Positions 23,884 through 36,700 of a stretch of DNA of 64,000 nt are shown piece after piece. Numbering within the stretch: the stretch's first letter is position 1; every line of letters starts with the position of its first letter. A program made the translations under genes and the position numbers. Source of the DNA: Mucor racemosus. Lineage: Eukaryota; Mucoromycota; Mucoromycetes; Mucorales; Mucoraceae. The notes beneath the pieces are model-generated. The model had not been told where the DNA came from, did not search any database, and saw nothing but the letters and a program-made list of their open reading frames with translations. The DNA is taken from assembly GCA_027405735.1 (NCBI GenBank), contig JAPEHQ010000012.1:434001-498000 (forward strand), written 5' to 3'.

Positions 23884-25236
23884 AATTATAAAGTAAGACA
23901 ATATTATCATCAAATAAACTATCGCACAATATTAATATGCATAACGATTTACAGTAATAAGCTTGAATCAAGTGGGTACAGCATTGTAAATTCTTGAAAA
24001 AGTTCTCAAGTATTATAAAATCTCTTATTTTTAAGACTTGCAAAGCTTATAAGCGGAATATTAATTTAGAAAATTATTTTTGTCCAGATCATCAATTTTG
24101 ACATTTTTTATTTTTTTTTTTTCTGATTTTGCAAATCTAGAGTTAATTATACTACCAATTATAAAAACAAAAAATATACACATATACAACATTTAGCGCT
24201 CTATTTGCTCAATAAAAAATAACAAACATTTTTATTGCAAAATATTACATGAAAATCCTTTAATCAAAAAACCGTTTTTGGGACAAAACTACAAATTTTC
24301 ATTACTTAACATTTAATATTAAGCTTTTATAAAATGTGTATTAGTTATGGCTACAAGTTTCTCTCACAATGTAGTATATTTAAACGTTGATTTTGGTATC
24401 AAAATTTGATTTTTCTGTTTTTTCATCAAAATCATGAGTGTTGGTAAGGATAGAATGAACGCAGAAGAATGTCCGCTACAAAAACTGAATTTTCAGACCG
24501 TACGTGGTTAAATATAAGAAAAGTTTTAAAAAACCGCTTTTTTATTTAAAACTTAGATATATACCATAGTATAAGAGACTTGGCTGTTCGACCTTGCTAT
24601 GCTCAATTACGTCGTCGTTCTACGGACTCGCTTTTGCAATTTTTTAACGAATCTATGATATGACAGGCGGTTTTCCTGGTAGAAAATTTTATGTTTCTAT
24701 TATAGTAACAGATGTTGCTTATTTTGCTTATTAGTTTATAGTTCAGGCGCTGTAATGTTGCTTTTACATTGGCTGAAATGTGCAATTTAGCAGGGTTTTT
24801 TTGATTGCGCTAAATAATGTAAAGCCTTAAAAATCCTCTTCTACGTATATATGTTTCTCGCTTTTTGTTTTCATATTCCAAGGATATGATTCACCGTTTG
24901 ATAAGGCATATCAGACTATCAATCTGGTATTCTTTTTTTTTATCTCAATACGCATTTTAACATAAGGGGCTAATGTTTTTAATAGTATAGGTAGCAGTCT
25001 TTATATTAGAGATTGATATTTTTATTTAACTGCATTCTATGATCAAATATCGTTATTTAATACTGTATTGTTGGACGTACTTCTTGATTACTGGATCACA
25101 TCAAAGGCAACAATATTTATAGTATATCTACTCAATGAGAAGACGCTAGAACTGGCAATAACAAACTCACGAAATGTTCCAGAAAAGTGATAAAATTTCA
25201 GATGATATAGAACAAAAAAAAAGAATAATCTAATGT
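23884..25236 (+). repeat. Repeat R, copy B: left arm of a 1.35-kb inverted repeat
   Basis: This 1353-bp arm recurs in reverse complement at 26436-27785. Differences are few and concentrate in homopolymer runs. A 60-residue ORF (24603-24785, minus) and its twin (26887-27069, plus) are identical only because the arms are. Confidence 0.92.
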
Positions 25237-25381
25237 CTTTGATTTATCGAAAAGTAAATCGTATGAAATTAATCAAATGAAAAAGTACCGTTTTGTTATG
25301 AGCTTATTATAGAGAGGGTTTATATACTAATTGGATGAGTGTATTGAATGTGAGTGATAATATAATTAGAATGACCATTTG
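25234..25381 (+). repeat. LTR-E, 5' half
   Basis: It begins TGTCTTTGATTTATCG and includes a GGTTTATATACTAATTGG promoter-like part. It is cut at 25382 by LTR-C (TGTCG...). The same junction occurs at 54226/54227, so the nested pair was duplicated as one unit. Confidence 0.7.
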
Positions 25382-26040
25382 TGTCGTATATTTTCAGGAA
25401 TGATAAATAATAATACTTAAAAAAGAATACAATGAAAAGAGAATAAGTAATGAATAAGGAATCAGTTCTTCAACTGTATAATGAAAACAAGATATTGTTT
25501 ATTTAGATATAAAAGTATGGCCTCCTTTTATATTGATGTGACATTGAGATCCTGAGATGTAATTTAAGGCACTATTGAACCATTAGATCTGTTTGATAGT
25601 AATCTATGGATTGAAATGGATCAACCATAATTTAACCGTTCTTGTAGAGCTTGTGACTTGTGAGTTGCCTTGTTTCAATGCTGCGCTAAATGTGCTTGGA
25701 TGTTGATTTGATAGCTACTTGATTGATTAACCGCTGGGATGAAATAGTATGGTGTCATAATTGAGGTCCAAGCGTTCTTGGTAATTACTGGATTAAACTT
25801 GATACGCTAGGAGCTTCTTATATCCGATATCAAGACTTGCACTTCAATACATGTCGTAGTCAATAGATTGTAAGATGTATTGATACTGTAGAAGGTGATA
25901 ATGTATGATACTAGTAGGTGGAAGAAGACAACAGCTTGGATGTTGATTTGATGGCTACTCAATTGATTAACCTCTGGGATGAAATAATATGGTGTCATAA
26001 TTGAGGTCCAAGCGTCCTTAGTGATTACTGGATTAGACTT
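25382..26040 (+). repeat. LTR-C full copy (25382-25933) plus a 3' fragment
   Basis: The full copy ends GAAGAAGACAACA at 25933 and is followed by a partial tandem copy, the same arrangement as at 22009-22731. This forms most of the spacer of the large inverted repeat. Confidence 0.8.
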
Positions 26041-26044
26041 AAGT

Positions 26045-27960
26045 ACATTTTTTTACAGGAATAGGTTTTTAAATTACATTTGTTTTTATTATTATAGATT
26101 ATAAACAATACAATTAAATACATTGTTGATGTAGAGCAATACATGCAAGGACCAATATATTTACGATTAACATCATTTGTAAATATGTTTATAGTTATAA
26201 TGTTTACAGCAACAATGGTTTTTTCTCGAGTATAAACTTAAATAATAATACTTACGGCTTAAATCTATATGAAAGCCAAATCTAAGATTATATATGTTAC
26301 TTTATGACTCATAAAATTTAAACAAATTAACCTTCATTCTTTAAACATACTATTTTAGTTCACGATTGTCAGCTGTAAAAAGATTTGTTTTCAAGTATAC
26401 AGTAACTACAATTAAAACTTTGGTTATTAGACAAAACATTAGATTATTCTTTTTTTTTGTTCTATATCATCTGAAATTTTATCACTTTTCTGGAACATTT
26501 CGTGAGTTTGTTATTGCCAGTTCTAGCGTCTTCTCATTGAGTAGATATACTATAAATATTGTTGCCTTTGATGTGATCCAGTAATCAAGAAGTACGTCCA
26601 ACAATACAGTATTAAATAACGATATTTGATCATAGAATGCAGTTAAATAAAAATATCAATCTCTAATATAAAGACTGCTACCTATACTATTAAAAACATT
26701 AGCCCCTTATGTTAAAATGCGTATTGAGATAAAAAAAAAGAATACCAGATTGATAGTCTGATATGCCTTATCAAACGGTGAATCATATCCTTGGAATATG
26801 AAAACAAAAAGCGAGAAACATATATACGTAGAAGAGGATTTTTAAGGCTTTACATTATTTAGCGCAATCAAAAAAACCCTGCTAAATTGCACATTTCAGC
26901 CAATGTAAAAGCAACATTACAGCGCCTGAACTATAAACTAATAAGCAAAATAAGCAACATCTGTTACTATAATAGAAACATAAAATTTTCTACCAGGAAA
27001 ACCGCCTGTCATATCATAGATTCGTTAAAAAATTGCAAAAGCGAGTCCGTAGAACGACGACGTAATTGAGCATAGCAAGGTCGAACAGCCAAGTCTCTTA
27101 TACTATGGTATATATCTAAGTTTTAAATAAAAAAGCGGTTTTTTAAAACTTTTCTTATATTTAACCACGTACGGTCTGAAAATTCAGTTTTTGTAGCGGA
27201 CATTCTTCTGCGTTCATTCTATCCTTACCAACACTCATGATTTTGATGAAAAAACAGAAAAATCAAATTTTGATACCAAAATCAACGTTTAAATATACTA
27301 CATTGTGAGAGAAACTTGTAGCCATAACTAATACACATTTTATAAAAGCTTAATATTAAATGTTAAGTAATGAAAATTTGTAGTTTTGTCCCAAAAACGG
27401 TTTTTTGATTAAAGGATTTTCATGTAATATTTTGCAATAAAAATGTTTGTTATTTTTTATTGAGCAAATAGAGCGCTAAATGTTGTATATGTGTATATTT
27501 TTTGTTTTTATAATTGGTAGTATAATTAACTCTAGATTTGCAAAATCAGAAAAAAAAATAAAAAATGTCAAAATTGATGATCTGGACAAAAATAATTTTC
27601 TAAATTAATATTCCGCTTATAAGCTTTGCAAGTCTTAAAAATAAGAGATTTTATAATACTTGAGAACTTTTTCAAGAATTTACAATGCTGTACCCACTTG
27701 ATTCAAGCTTATTACTGTAAATCGTTATGCATATTAATATTGTGCGATAGTTTATTTGATGATAATATTGTCTTACTTTATAATTAATGCGCTAGAGATG
27801 ATTTACATTGAGTTTCGGTCTTACCTCTTCTCCAATATCATAAACATAAACATAAACATGGCCATCACTGGTGCAGTAAATAACGAAGTTGTTTACTAAA
27901 ATAAAAAAATATAAAAATAAAAGCAGTAGAAATACAATTGTAATCAGCTAAAGTTTCTAT
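26045..27960 (-). repeat. Repeat R, copy C (extended unit): contains the right arm 26436-27785
   Basis: It is the reverse complement of copy B over 26436-27785. The wider 1.9-kb unit matches 47497-49425 from 'tttttaaattacatttg' through to the dynein tail fragment and beyond. No conserved ORF is seen across copies. Confidence 0.9.
27823..27872 (-). pseudogene. Dynein intermediate chain tail fragment, copy 3
   Basis: The minus strand reads S-D-G-H-V-Y-V-Y-V-Y-D-I-G-E-E followed by GTAAGA, a plausible 5' splice site. It therefore appears to be genomic (intron-containing) DNA of the source gene, not a cDNA copy. The upstream part of the blade is missing. Confidence 0.6.
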
Positions 27961-27989
27961 TACAAAAGGTTTCTGAAGATTTAAAATAA

Positions 27990-28910
27990 TTGCATCTAAT
28001 AAAATAAAATTTAAAAAACTATTTCACATTAAATTTTGCGCAAAATGCAATTGAAATTTTGGAGGTTTTTTGAAGATAGACGTCATTTTTTGGAAGCATA
28101 TTTCAAATATAACTAATACATATAATGCGCACCAAAAGTATCTATTGATCGAGCCGTTACTGAACCTTTTAGCTGTATTTCCCGTAGAGAAAACGAGATT
28201 TTGGTCTAAATTTTTTTCAGATTTAGAATTTGGGATGAGGGTATATAAAGGAAAAATTGAAACTAGAAACGGAGGGTATCACTTTTTATACATTTTTGAG
28301 GATATCTCCACAGAAAATCGATATTTTTAAAAAACCTAAATTGAGTCCAAGAGAGCGCAACGAGCTCAATGATATGAATGCAAAAAAAAATGTTGCTCAA
28401 TTTAACCAATATTTTGAAACCTACTATAGAAATGCCCAAAAAAAGAAAAAAAAAATAAAAGCACTCAGAATTTTTTTATATTTAAATATATTATAGAGCG
28501 CTTCAAAACAAGTAAGTTTTATTATTAAAAAGTGTCAGTATAGCTTAATGTTTTCTAGAGATATGAAGCCTCAAAGTTTTCAATCCTTTAGCAGTGAAAT
28601 ACGCGTAAAAAATCTGAAACCTTAGCACTGAAAAATTAATACCAACTACAAAAAGTAGGATATTTCCGGATACTCATTTTTGGATTAAAGCTGAATATCT
28701 CAGGTACATTGACATATAATTTTTTCTTGGTGTTATTTAGTGAAAAAAAAAGTAGAGCAGGGATGAAAAGTACGACCCAGTTTTCAAGGAAAAGGCAGTG
28801 ATTTTTACGATATAAAATAAATTTAGGAACATATAGGTCACATAATGCGATCAATTCATGTATGTTTAATAATGTCTAAAGTATATACATCCTAAAAAGT
28901 GTTCGGTGTG
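27990..28910 (+). repeat. Repeat family B, copy 2
   Basis: Collinear with 1030-1860 and with 43930-44740 (minus). It carries an 86-residue ORF (28070-28330) and an overlapping one, but neither is intact in the other copies. Confidence 0.7.
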
Positions 28911-29068
28911 TTTTATTCTTTAATACATAAGGATGTCCACCCATGTGAATCAAAAATTGCAGACCTTTATTCCTTTTTTTTTTTTTATAATGATGAAATA
29001 CATAGTATCTCTTTTTTTTATTTGATTTTTAAGTTTCAAAATTGTAATGAAATAAAGTTTTTATTGTG

Positions 29069-30530
29069 TTACAAAGGAACTTTACGAAGTGCATGAATGG
29101 CCCAGAAATTGGAAGTCAACAAAGCCAATGCACCGGCTTGATGAGCAGCCCCCAAGCTAATAGGAACCATGTAAATAAGAGTACAAATACCTAATGTAAC
29201 TTGAGTTGCAGCAGCAAACATCATAGCATTACAAGCAGCGCGAGCATTAGGAGGCAATGGCAAGCGACGAGAATATAGCCAGAAACCAGTTGTACATAAT
29301 GCAGTAAATTCGGCTAATGTGCGATGATCAAATTGGGCAGTGACAGGATTTTCCAACAGGTTACGCCATTTTCCATGATCTGTATCCTTTTTATAATGGT
29401 CGTTCCAAAGTTCATTCTTGGGAGGAATATAGCCTTCACCCATTTTAGGATATTCAGTATAGATTAAACCAGCATCTAAACCAGCAACAATTCCACCTGA
29501 TAATGCAGTAATAAAAATGAGACCACCAAGCCAGTGAGAATATTTACGTAATTGTTTCAATACGGGGTTATTTATCATATCAGCAACTTGCTTAGGATAG
29601 GTCCCATTGGCTAATTTGTCATTGCGAAGAATACCGGCAGCAGAAAAGATGGCACCAGCATAGATAACAAAAGCAGTGCAGAGATGAGCAGTTAAACGAT
29701 ATTGACTAACACGAGGGACAGCGCCAACTTCTTTCATAAGCGCATCATTTAAACCAGATTTAACCATGAACCAACCCATAAAACCTTGAAAACCCATGAC
29801 ACTAGCAATAAACAACACTTGTTTTTGAACAGATTTTGTCATGTATCCACGACGAGCAAAGTAAATACCAGGCAGAATAATTGACATACCAATAAAACGA
29901 CCAATCATGCGATGACCCCATTCCCAATAGAAAATACCCTTAAAATCTTCAATCTCCATATGGCGATTTAAACTACATATCAATGCCTTCATCAGTTTTT
30001 TTTTTTAAAAAAAAATAAACTAGTTGTTACACAACGACGACAACTTACAGTTTATATTCTGGATATTGCTTATATTTCTCAAATTCATCCTTCCATTCTT
30101 GTTCAGATCTAGGTGGTTTCATGCCTGAAATGACATTCCATTCAACAATTGATAAACCGGATTCAGTAAGGCGAGTCAAGCCACCTACAACAACAATGGC
30201 AAAAACCATACCAGCATTAAAATAGAGCCAATAAGCAATAATGGGTTTAGTGTGAGTGATCACAGCCTTGGCAGTAGCATTAGAAGACGAAGATGAAGCA
30301 GCATTACGAGCAGATGCAGCCATAGTAGACATAAATTTGGATTTTAAACCTGTTACACATGTCAAATTACCAAATGCTTTACTAGAAGATTTTTGTGATG
30401 ATTGCATTGATGTAAAGGCGTTAAATTTGGCTTTGGTTGTTTGACATAATGAGCGAGTCAAAATGTTACGAGAATTCAGAATTGGTCTACGACCAAGACA
30501 TGATAGCCTTTGCAAAGTACGTGGTATCAT
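29069..30530 (-). CDS. COX15: Heme A synthase COX15
   Basis: Two exons (30530-30049 and 29972-29069) encode 461 residues; the join restores E-Y-K-L-L-N-R-H-M. The enzyme oxidises the heme O methyl group to make heme A for cytochrome c oxidase in the inner mitochondrial membrane. The first about 60 residues are basic and Ser-rich, fitting a mitochondrial presequence. Candidate heme-ligand histidines lie in [25 protein letters not shown] and A-A-H-Q-A-G-A. Several hydrophobic helices fit the eight-helix family fold. The start is the ATG at 30530, because the upstream in-frame extension has only a TTG. The length is normal. It is divergent from the ankyrin-DIL gene. Confidence 0.96.
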
Positions 30531-31067
30531 ATAAGGCAAGCAAAAAGCAAAGAATTTTTAAAATGGAAGGGGATGGAGGGGATTATATGTCGAAATTTGG
30601 CGGGAAAACATTTGGAACCGCAAAAAAAAGCACCTCATTATTTTCGAAAATGTATCAGTTTTCTTTTTCTATATATACAAAATGCTAAATTCTTTATTTT
30701 ATGGCTTTTAAACTAATATAAACAATAAATATTTGTTGAGCAAAGTAAAGATGATATTTTATGCTTTTTTCTTTTTAGTAAATTTCAATGAGAAATACAT
30801 ACATGAAATCACCCCTTTTATACACACGCTGTCTCTCCGCGAATTACAGCATTTTGAATTGTAAATTGAGCTATAATAAAGTGATATGTTTACCTCCTTA
30901 TTATCAATGATATTCCCTTTATTTTTCACCCCTTACTTGGCCTACTATACTTCCCCTCCCCCCTTTTAATCAAGAATATCTTTTGTAATACTTGTTTTTT
31001 TTTAGCTTTTTTTCTCTTTTTTCTTTGATATTTTGATAAATTACGCGCTTTCAACATTTATAAAATA
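30531..31067. promoter_or_regulatory. Divergent intergenic promoter region (COX15 / ankyrin-DIL)
   Basis: A 537-bp space lies between two divergent start codons. It contains pyrimidine tracts (about 30950-31030) just before the plus-strand gene, and no recognised ORF or RNA. Confidence 0.45.
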
Positions 31068-33490
31068 ATGACAGATGAATATTTAGTTGAAGATAGCAAT
31101 AGTTGTGCTACAACTACAACAGCAACTACAGATGCTACAAATACAAGAAAAAATAATCAAAATACATTTTCATGGTCTTCGACAAGTTCATCATTTTCAA
31201 ATTCAACTTTATTGACACAAGAAGATAATGCTCAAGAAGACGAGTTTTCCCCATTATATTTAATATTATTAGATGAATTCTTTGATTTACCAAACGATGA
31301 TAAAAAAGAAAAGAAACTGAGTGAAATACTAGGCCGTGCTGCCTCTCATGGAGAAATTCAAACAGTACGGCAAATTATCATGGATGAAAGACTGCGACCA
31401 TATTTGAATTTAGATGCATCAGATGATGAAGAAAATGATGGCTCAACTCCATTGATTTATGCAAGTTGTTTTGGTAAATTAGAGATTGTGAAATATCTGT
31501 TACAAGTGGGTGCCAAAGTAGATGTACAAGACAAAAGTAAGAAAAAATATTTTTGCATGAATTACCTGCTAATAATAATATTCTAGTCGGCTGGACTGCA
31601 CTCATGTGGGCCACAACAAATGGTCATCACCAAATTGTTCAAGTGCTGTTAGAATACAGTGCTTCATCCGAAACTAAATCTGCAAGTGGAAGAACAATAT
31701 ATGATCTTGTGGATTTAGAAAATGAAAATATGATTACAATATTAAATCAAACAAAATTTATAGAAACGCCTATTCCAGTTGAAACAGAAAAAGAAAAAGA
31801 GCTTTTACATTGCGAAGAAAGCTTTCGATCTGTTCATAAATTCAGTTGGGATCAATGTCTTCCAGATCAAATGTTTGTCTTTGCTGAAGAAGAAGCAGAT
31901 CATATATTAAATGTAGCTATATCAAATTTAAAATTGCCCATTAAGTCAAGATCAGAAATTTATGTTCCTGCAAACATTATATTTCTATGTGCAAGATTTG
32001 CTCATTATTTCACTAGTAGAGAATTAGTACATGAATTGTTATCTAAAGCAGTTCAAAAGGTTGAAGTTGTCGTCAAGGTATAATCATTACCAATCGAAAC
32101 AAAAACAAATCACTAATTCTATTTATAGTCTAATGCAAATGACATTCATACATTGGCTTTTTGGATTGCAAATCTATCTCAATTATTATATTATTTAAAA
32201 AAAGACTCTGGTCTTGTAGTTGCAACAGCAGAACATCAATTAGAAATATCAGAATTAATATCAGAAGCATATACATTACTTGTTCTTGATTCTGAAAAAC
32301 GAATGGATCGTATATTAGAGCCTGCAATGGTAGAATTTGAACAAATTGATGGTCTCGAAATTGTCGAATTTGCTGATGATTGGCATCGATTTTTTCGTCG
32401 TAGTAGATCATCGCCACCAAATAGAAGATCATTAGGTAATACAACTGTTATAGATTCAATACCATCACCGCCACAACAACAACAGAACCAACAACAACAA
32501 CAACAACAAATAAGAGCTACGTTATCACCACAATCAATTACATCACTGATGACATCTATTTTATATGTACTTCAATCATACGACGTACATCCAGTCATAG
32601 TAATTCAAGCCATGGCACAGTTGTTTCATTTCTTATCGTGTGAAGTATTTAACCGTATACTCTTAAACAAGAAGCATTTATGTAGATCAAGAGCACTACA
32701 AATCCGCATGAATTTAACTGTCATTGAAGAATGGGTGCGAGAGCATCATTTACCAACTACATTGGGAGCCTATTTCAATCCTGTTGTTCAATTGGTCCAA
32801 TTATTACAATGTGTATCTCAATTAACAGATCTTATGGATTTCATCAACACTGTCAAATCTTTTGAACTGTTAAATCCAATGCAAGTAAAGCGTCTTGTAC
32901 TAAACTATCGTTATGAAGTTTCAGAACCAAAACTACCTGAAGAAATTGAAAAATATACAATGCAAATAGCAGAAGATACATTGAAAAGTCTACAAATTGA
33001 GAAGCAACAAGAGGAAAAGAGATCTATGGATACCAGCAGCAGTAGACCTAATAGTATATCTAGCTTAGGTAGTTTATTACTGTATAGCATGTCACAACAA
33101 AAGAAAAGAAATCCCAATATAAATCGATTATCCGTACAAAGTTTAGATACAACAAATGTAGTAGATGATGATGCATGTTCCATGATGAGTTGTGATGATG
33201 ACTCATCAAGTAGCAGAGAATGGATAATTGAAAAACGGGACTCAAAATACATGCTGCCATTTTCATTGCCTACGACAACCAATATGATACATTCAGGATG
33301 GAACAATAACAATGCTATTCAGGAACAAGGATTACCACCAGAAAGCATGAGCTTATCAGATAGTATCTATTTTGAGTTGAAGCAAAAAATGTCTATAGAA
33401 AGAGAAAAGAATATACGAGAGAGAGGCATTATACCATCCATACCAGAAGAATGGTTAGAAAGATTAGATCACCACACAGGCCAATATTAA
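31068..33490 (+). CDS. Ankyrin-repeat and DIL (dilute) domain protein
   Basis: Three exons (31068-31536, 31587-32077, 32129-33490) join in phase to 773 residues. After a Thr/Ser-rich start, two to three ankyrin repeats occupy about residues 95-210 (G-S-T-P-L-I-Y-A-S-C-F-G, G-W-T-A-L-M-W-A-T-T-N-G-H). A helical region follows, then a DIL domain (about 480-600: C-E-V-F-N-R-I-L-L-N, L-R-I/I-R-M-N-L, W-V-R-E-H). DIL domains form the globular tail of class V myosins; fungi also have a stand-alone ankyrin-DIL protein, which this matches. The role is probably cytoskeletal or membrane-linked, but is not shown here. A Gln run lies at about residue 435, and the C-terminus is low complexity. A long poly-T tract follows the stop. 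Confidence 0.88.
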
Positions 33491-33777
33491 CCGCATGAAT
33501 AACCGATTATTTCTCTCCTTTTTTTTTTTTTTTTTTTTTTTTATACATTTTCATACTTTTATTTCCTCCTTGAAAATTTATATATATTTATATAATTTAC
33601 CCCTTTTTTATTGTTATTATTTTTACTTGCTGTTCCGAGTAGTTTATTCACCCTGCAGCATCTTTCTCTCTTTTTCTCTCTCTTTCCTTTCTCTCTTTCT
33701 TTTTTCTTTCTTTCTTTCTCACAAATAAACATAATAATAATAATAATAATAATAAAAGACTGTATTTATAGTATATA

Positions 33778-36700
33778 ATGAATACGACACAACAAAGTGT
33801 CCTTGGAGATTCCTTGTATAATTCGTTGGCTTTTGGAAAGTTGCTAGTAGATGATTTATACAGCAACATAAATCAAACAGATAATAGCACAGTATTTATT
33901 ACACCTAGATACAACACAACAGGCAAAACAGAATTAAAAGTAAAATAATATATATATGTTTTATATATATATAAATATATATACTCAATTTCATTACACA
34001 GATTGGCGTTTTGTTACCTTTTACTCAGAAAAATGATAATTTAACAGCTCAAATTGTCTGGGGGTAATAATAAATTTAGACATATTATTCATGCAAATAT
34101 ATTAACAATTCAAAAAAAAAAAAAAGTGGATCTTCGGCAATTCGAATGGCCGTCAATGATATCAATAGCAGACAAGTGATACCTGGAGCTTATATTACAC
34201 TAATTGAAAAAGACTCATTTCCTGATTCATCACTTGATCAAATGTCTGTAACAAATGCAGTATATGCATCAGTTACATTATTGCAACAAGGTGTCATTGG
34301 TGTTATTGGTGATATTTCCAGTTCATGGACATCTCTTAGTGCTCTCATGACATCTACATTAGAAATACCTCAGTGTTCGTTTACTGCTAATGCAATTGCA
34401 TTTTCAGATAAAACACAATATAAATACTTTTTTAGAACTATACCAACACAAGTTATTATCGCTGATGTCATGCTTTCTTTTGCATCTAAGCAAGGATGGA
34501 GTAAATTAGGTGTATTATATACAGATGATCCATTAGGTCAACAGTTTTACCAAAGAGCTTTAATTCAAGCAGGAACAATGGATCTTCATATTCTACAATA
34601 CCAAGCTGTTTCAACTACAAATTCAGCACAAGATATAACAAATGCATTGAAGAATATCACAAATGGTGGCGCACGTATCATCATGGTCGCTGCAACTGCA
34701 TCTCCACAAAGCCAAATTATGTTACAAGCACATGAATTAGGTCTCATTAGTAATGATTATGTTTGGTTAATGATGGGTGACACCACAAGTGAATTGCAGG
34801 ATGGTGTGGATAGCTATAATCAGAATAATACCATGAAACAAATTGATTTTGCAACTGATTATCAAGGTTTATTTTTGTTTGATAATTGGTTATCTTTAAA
34901 TGGCTATCCTCCATTTGAAAAATTCTTGGATCAATGGTCCATGTTGAATCCTCAAGCATATCCATATGCTGGATATAGGAATATATCATCTTATGAAGGG
35001 TAATTCATATATTGATATTTACATATAAAAATAAAAATGAAAACTAATTTTTTGTCTATAGTTTAGCATATTCATGCATGATGATTATGGCTGAAGGCTT
35101 TGGAAAAGTGATTAACGATAGTAAAAATAAAACTGATGAATTGTTTAAATTATCAACTGGTCAATTGGGTGATGAAATGTTACCAAGTGCATTCAATATT
35201 GGTTATATTGGACCTGAAGGACCCGTGGTATATGATTCTAATGGTGATGTTACTACAGGGTAATAACTATATAATATATACTGTTTCTCCTTGACCTAAC
35301 TTTTTTAATATAGGAATTACTTGGTTTATAATTTACAACATGGCATCAAAAATGTTGTTGGCAAAAGTACTGGAGGTGTTCTTAATATTACCGCTTCACC
35401 CATGTTTTTTGATGGCACAAATCAGGTATGAATAAATTAAAAAAAGAAAGAAACATTCTCCTTATGTATTTGTCTTGTTAGCCCCCTCTTGATTCACCAC
35501 CAAGTGTACCTTTGAATCCAGACATCAGTTCCCCTATTTCTCATGCCATTTTGGTTTTAACATCTGCTGGTATTTTGTTCTCTCTTGTCTGTTTCTTTAT
35601 TGTATTATTCAATAGAAAACATGAAGTGTTTAAAGCATCAAGGTAAATGAATTCAAAATCAAATGGTGTCATTTTTTTTTATATTAACATTTAATATTAT
35701 AGTCCCCTATTTTGTTGTTTAGAATTAGTTGGATTTATTCTAACGTATATTTCTGTTATTATGATGATCGGCATTCCCTCAGAAGCGTCTTGTATTGTAA
35801 CACCTGTAACATTTAGTTTAGGCTTTTTACTAGTTTTAGGGTAATTTATTATTATCGTATGATTTTCTGAATATGCTCCCTAAAATATTTTTTTTTGTTA
35901 TTGTCTAGAAATATGATTGCCAAAAATTATCGAATTTATCGAATATTCAACAATATATTTATCACAAGGAATGTCATTACAGATAACCATTTAATTCAAA
36001 CTGTGGTGGGTTTGGTTGGAATAGAAATGATTATTTTGGTCGTTGGTTTGATTGTGGCAAAACCAGTTCCAACTAAATTTGAAGTATCTTTTTCTAGTCA
36101 TTATTGGTCTTGCGAGCCTCAAGGAAATAACAGAATCGTATTTCTTGTTTTATCTGCAATATATGCAGCATGTTTATTGTTATTTGCTACATTCTTGGCA
36201 TACAAGACTCGATTTGCTGGCAGACAATACAATAGGTATAGCGAATGTAAACAAATGGGATTATCTGTATAGTAAGTTCATGTCATATCTAGCATAGTAT
36301 TATTAGTACTAATATACTCCATAAATAGCAATATTCTATTTTCTGCTCTCGTGGGATTTGCTGTTCTTGTTAATCCGTTGGCTGATTTCTATACAAAATA
36401 CTACATTGAAGTCATTTCAATATTATGGGCAACAAGCTTTTCATTATTAATCTTATTTCTACCTAAATTACAAGCATTTTATCGATTTAAAATGAAACAA
36501 AGAAAAGAAGAATTAGAGAAAATGCAACAAGAAAAATCAAGCAATTCTATTACACAACAACAACAGCAACAACAACAACAACGAAAAAGTATATTTTCAT
36601 TTCTTAAAGCATCCAATCTTTCAAACACAAATTACTATGATAATTATCACGCCGAATCACATCATCATCATCAAACAGGTGGTATTAGTGAATTACTCAG

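Noticed and set aside
20385..24043. Identical 61-residue minus-strand ORFs at 20385-20570 and 23858-24043
   Set aside because: They are identical because the underlying repeat R is a recent duplicate; the older copies D, E and F do not preserve the frame.
24603..27069. Identical 60-residue ORFs at 24603-24785 (-) and 26887-27069 (+)
   Set aside because: They sit in the arms of the inverted repeat; the older copy D has indels in this frame, so no coding constraint is visible.
32911..33312. 133-residue minus-strand ORF inside the ankyrin-DIL gene
   Set aside because: It is antisense to a well-supported coding exon and has no recognisable motif.
33495..33728. Phe/Ser-rich 77-residue ORF after the DIL gene as a GPCR signal-peptide exon
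   Set aside because: It is a translated poly-T and CT tract; no in-phase splice to the GPCR start was found.
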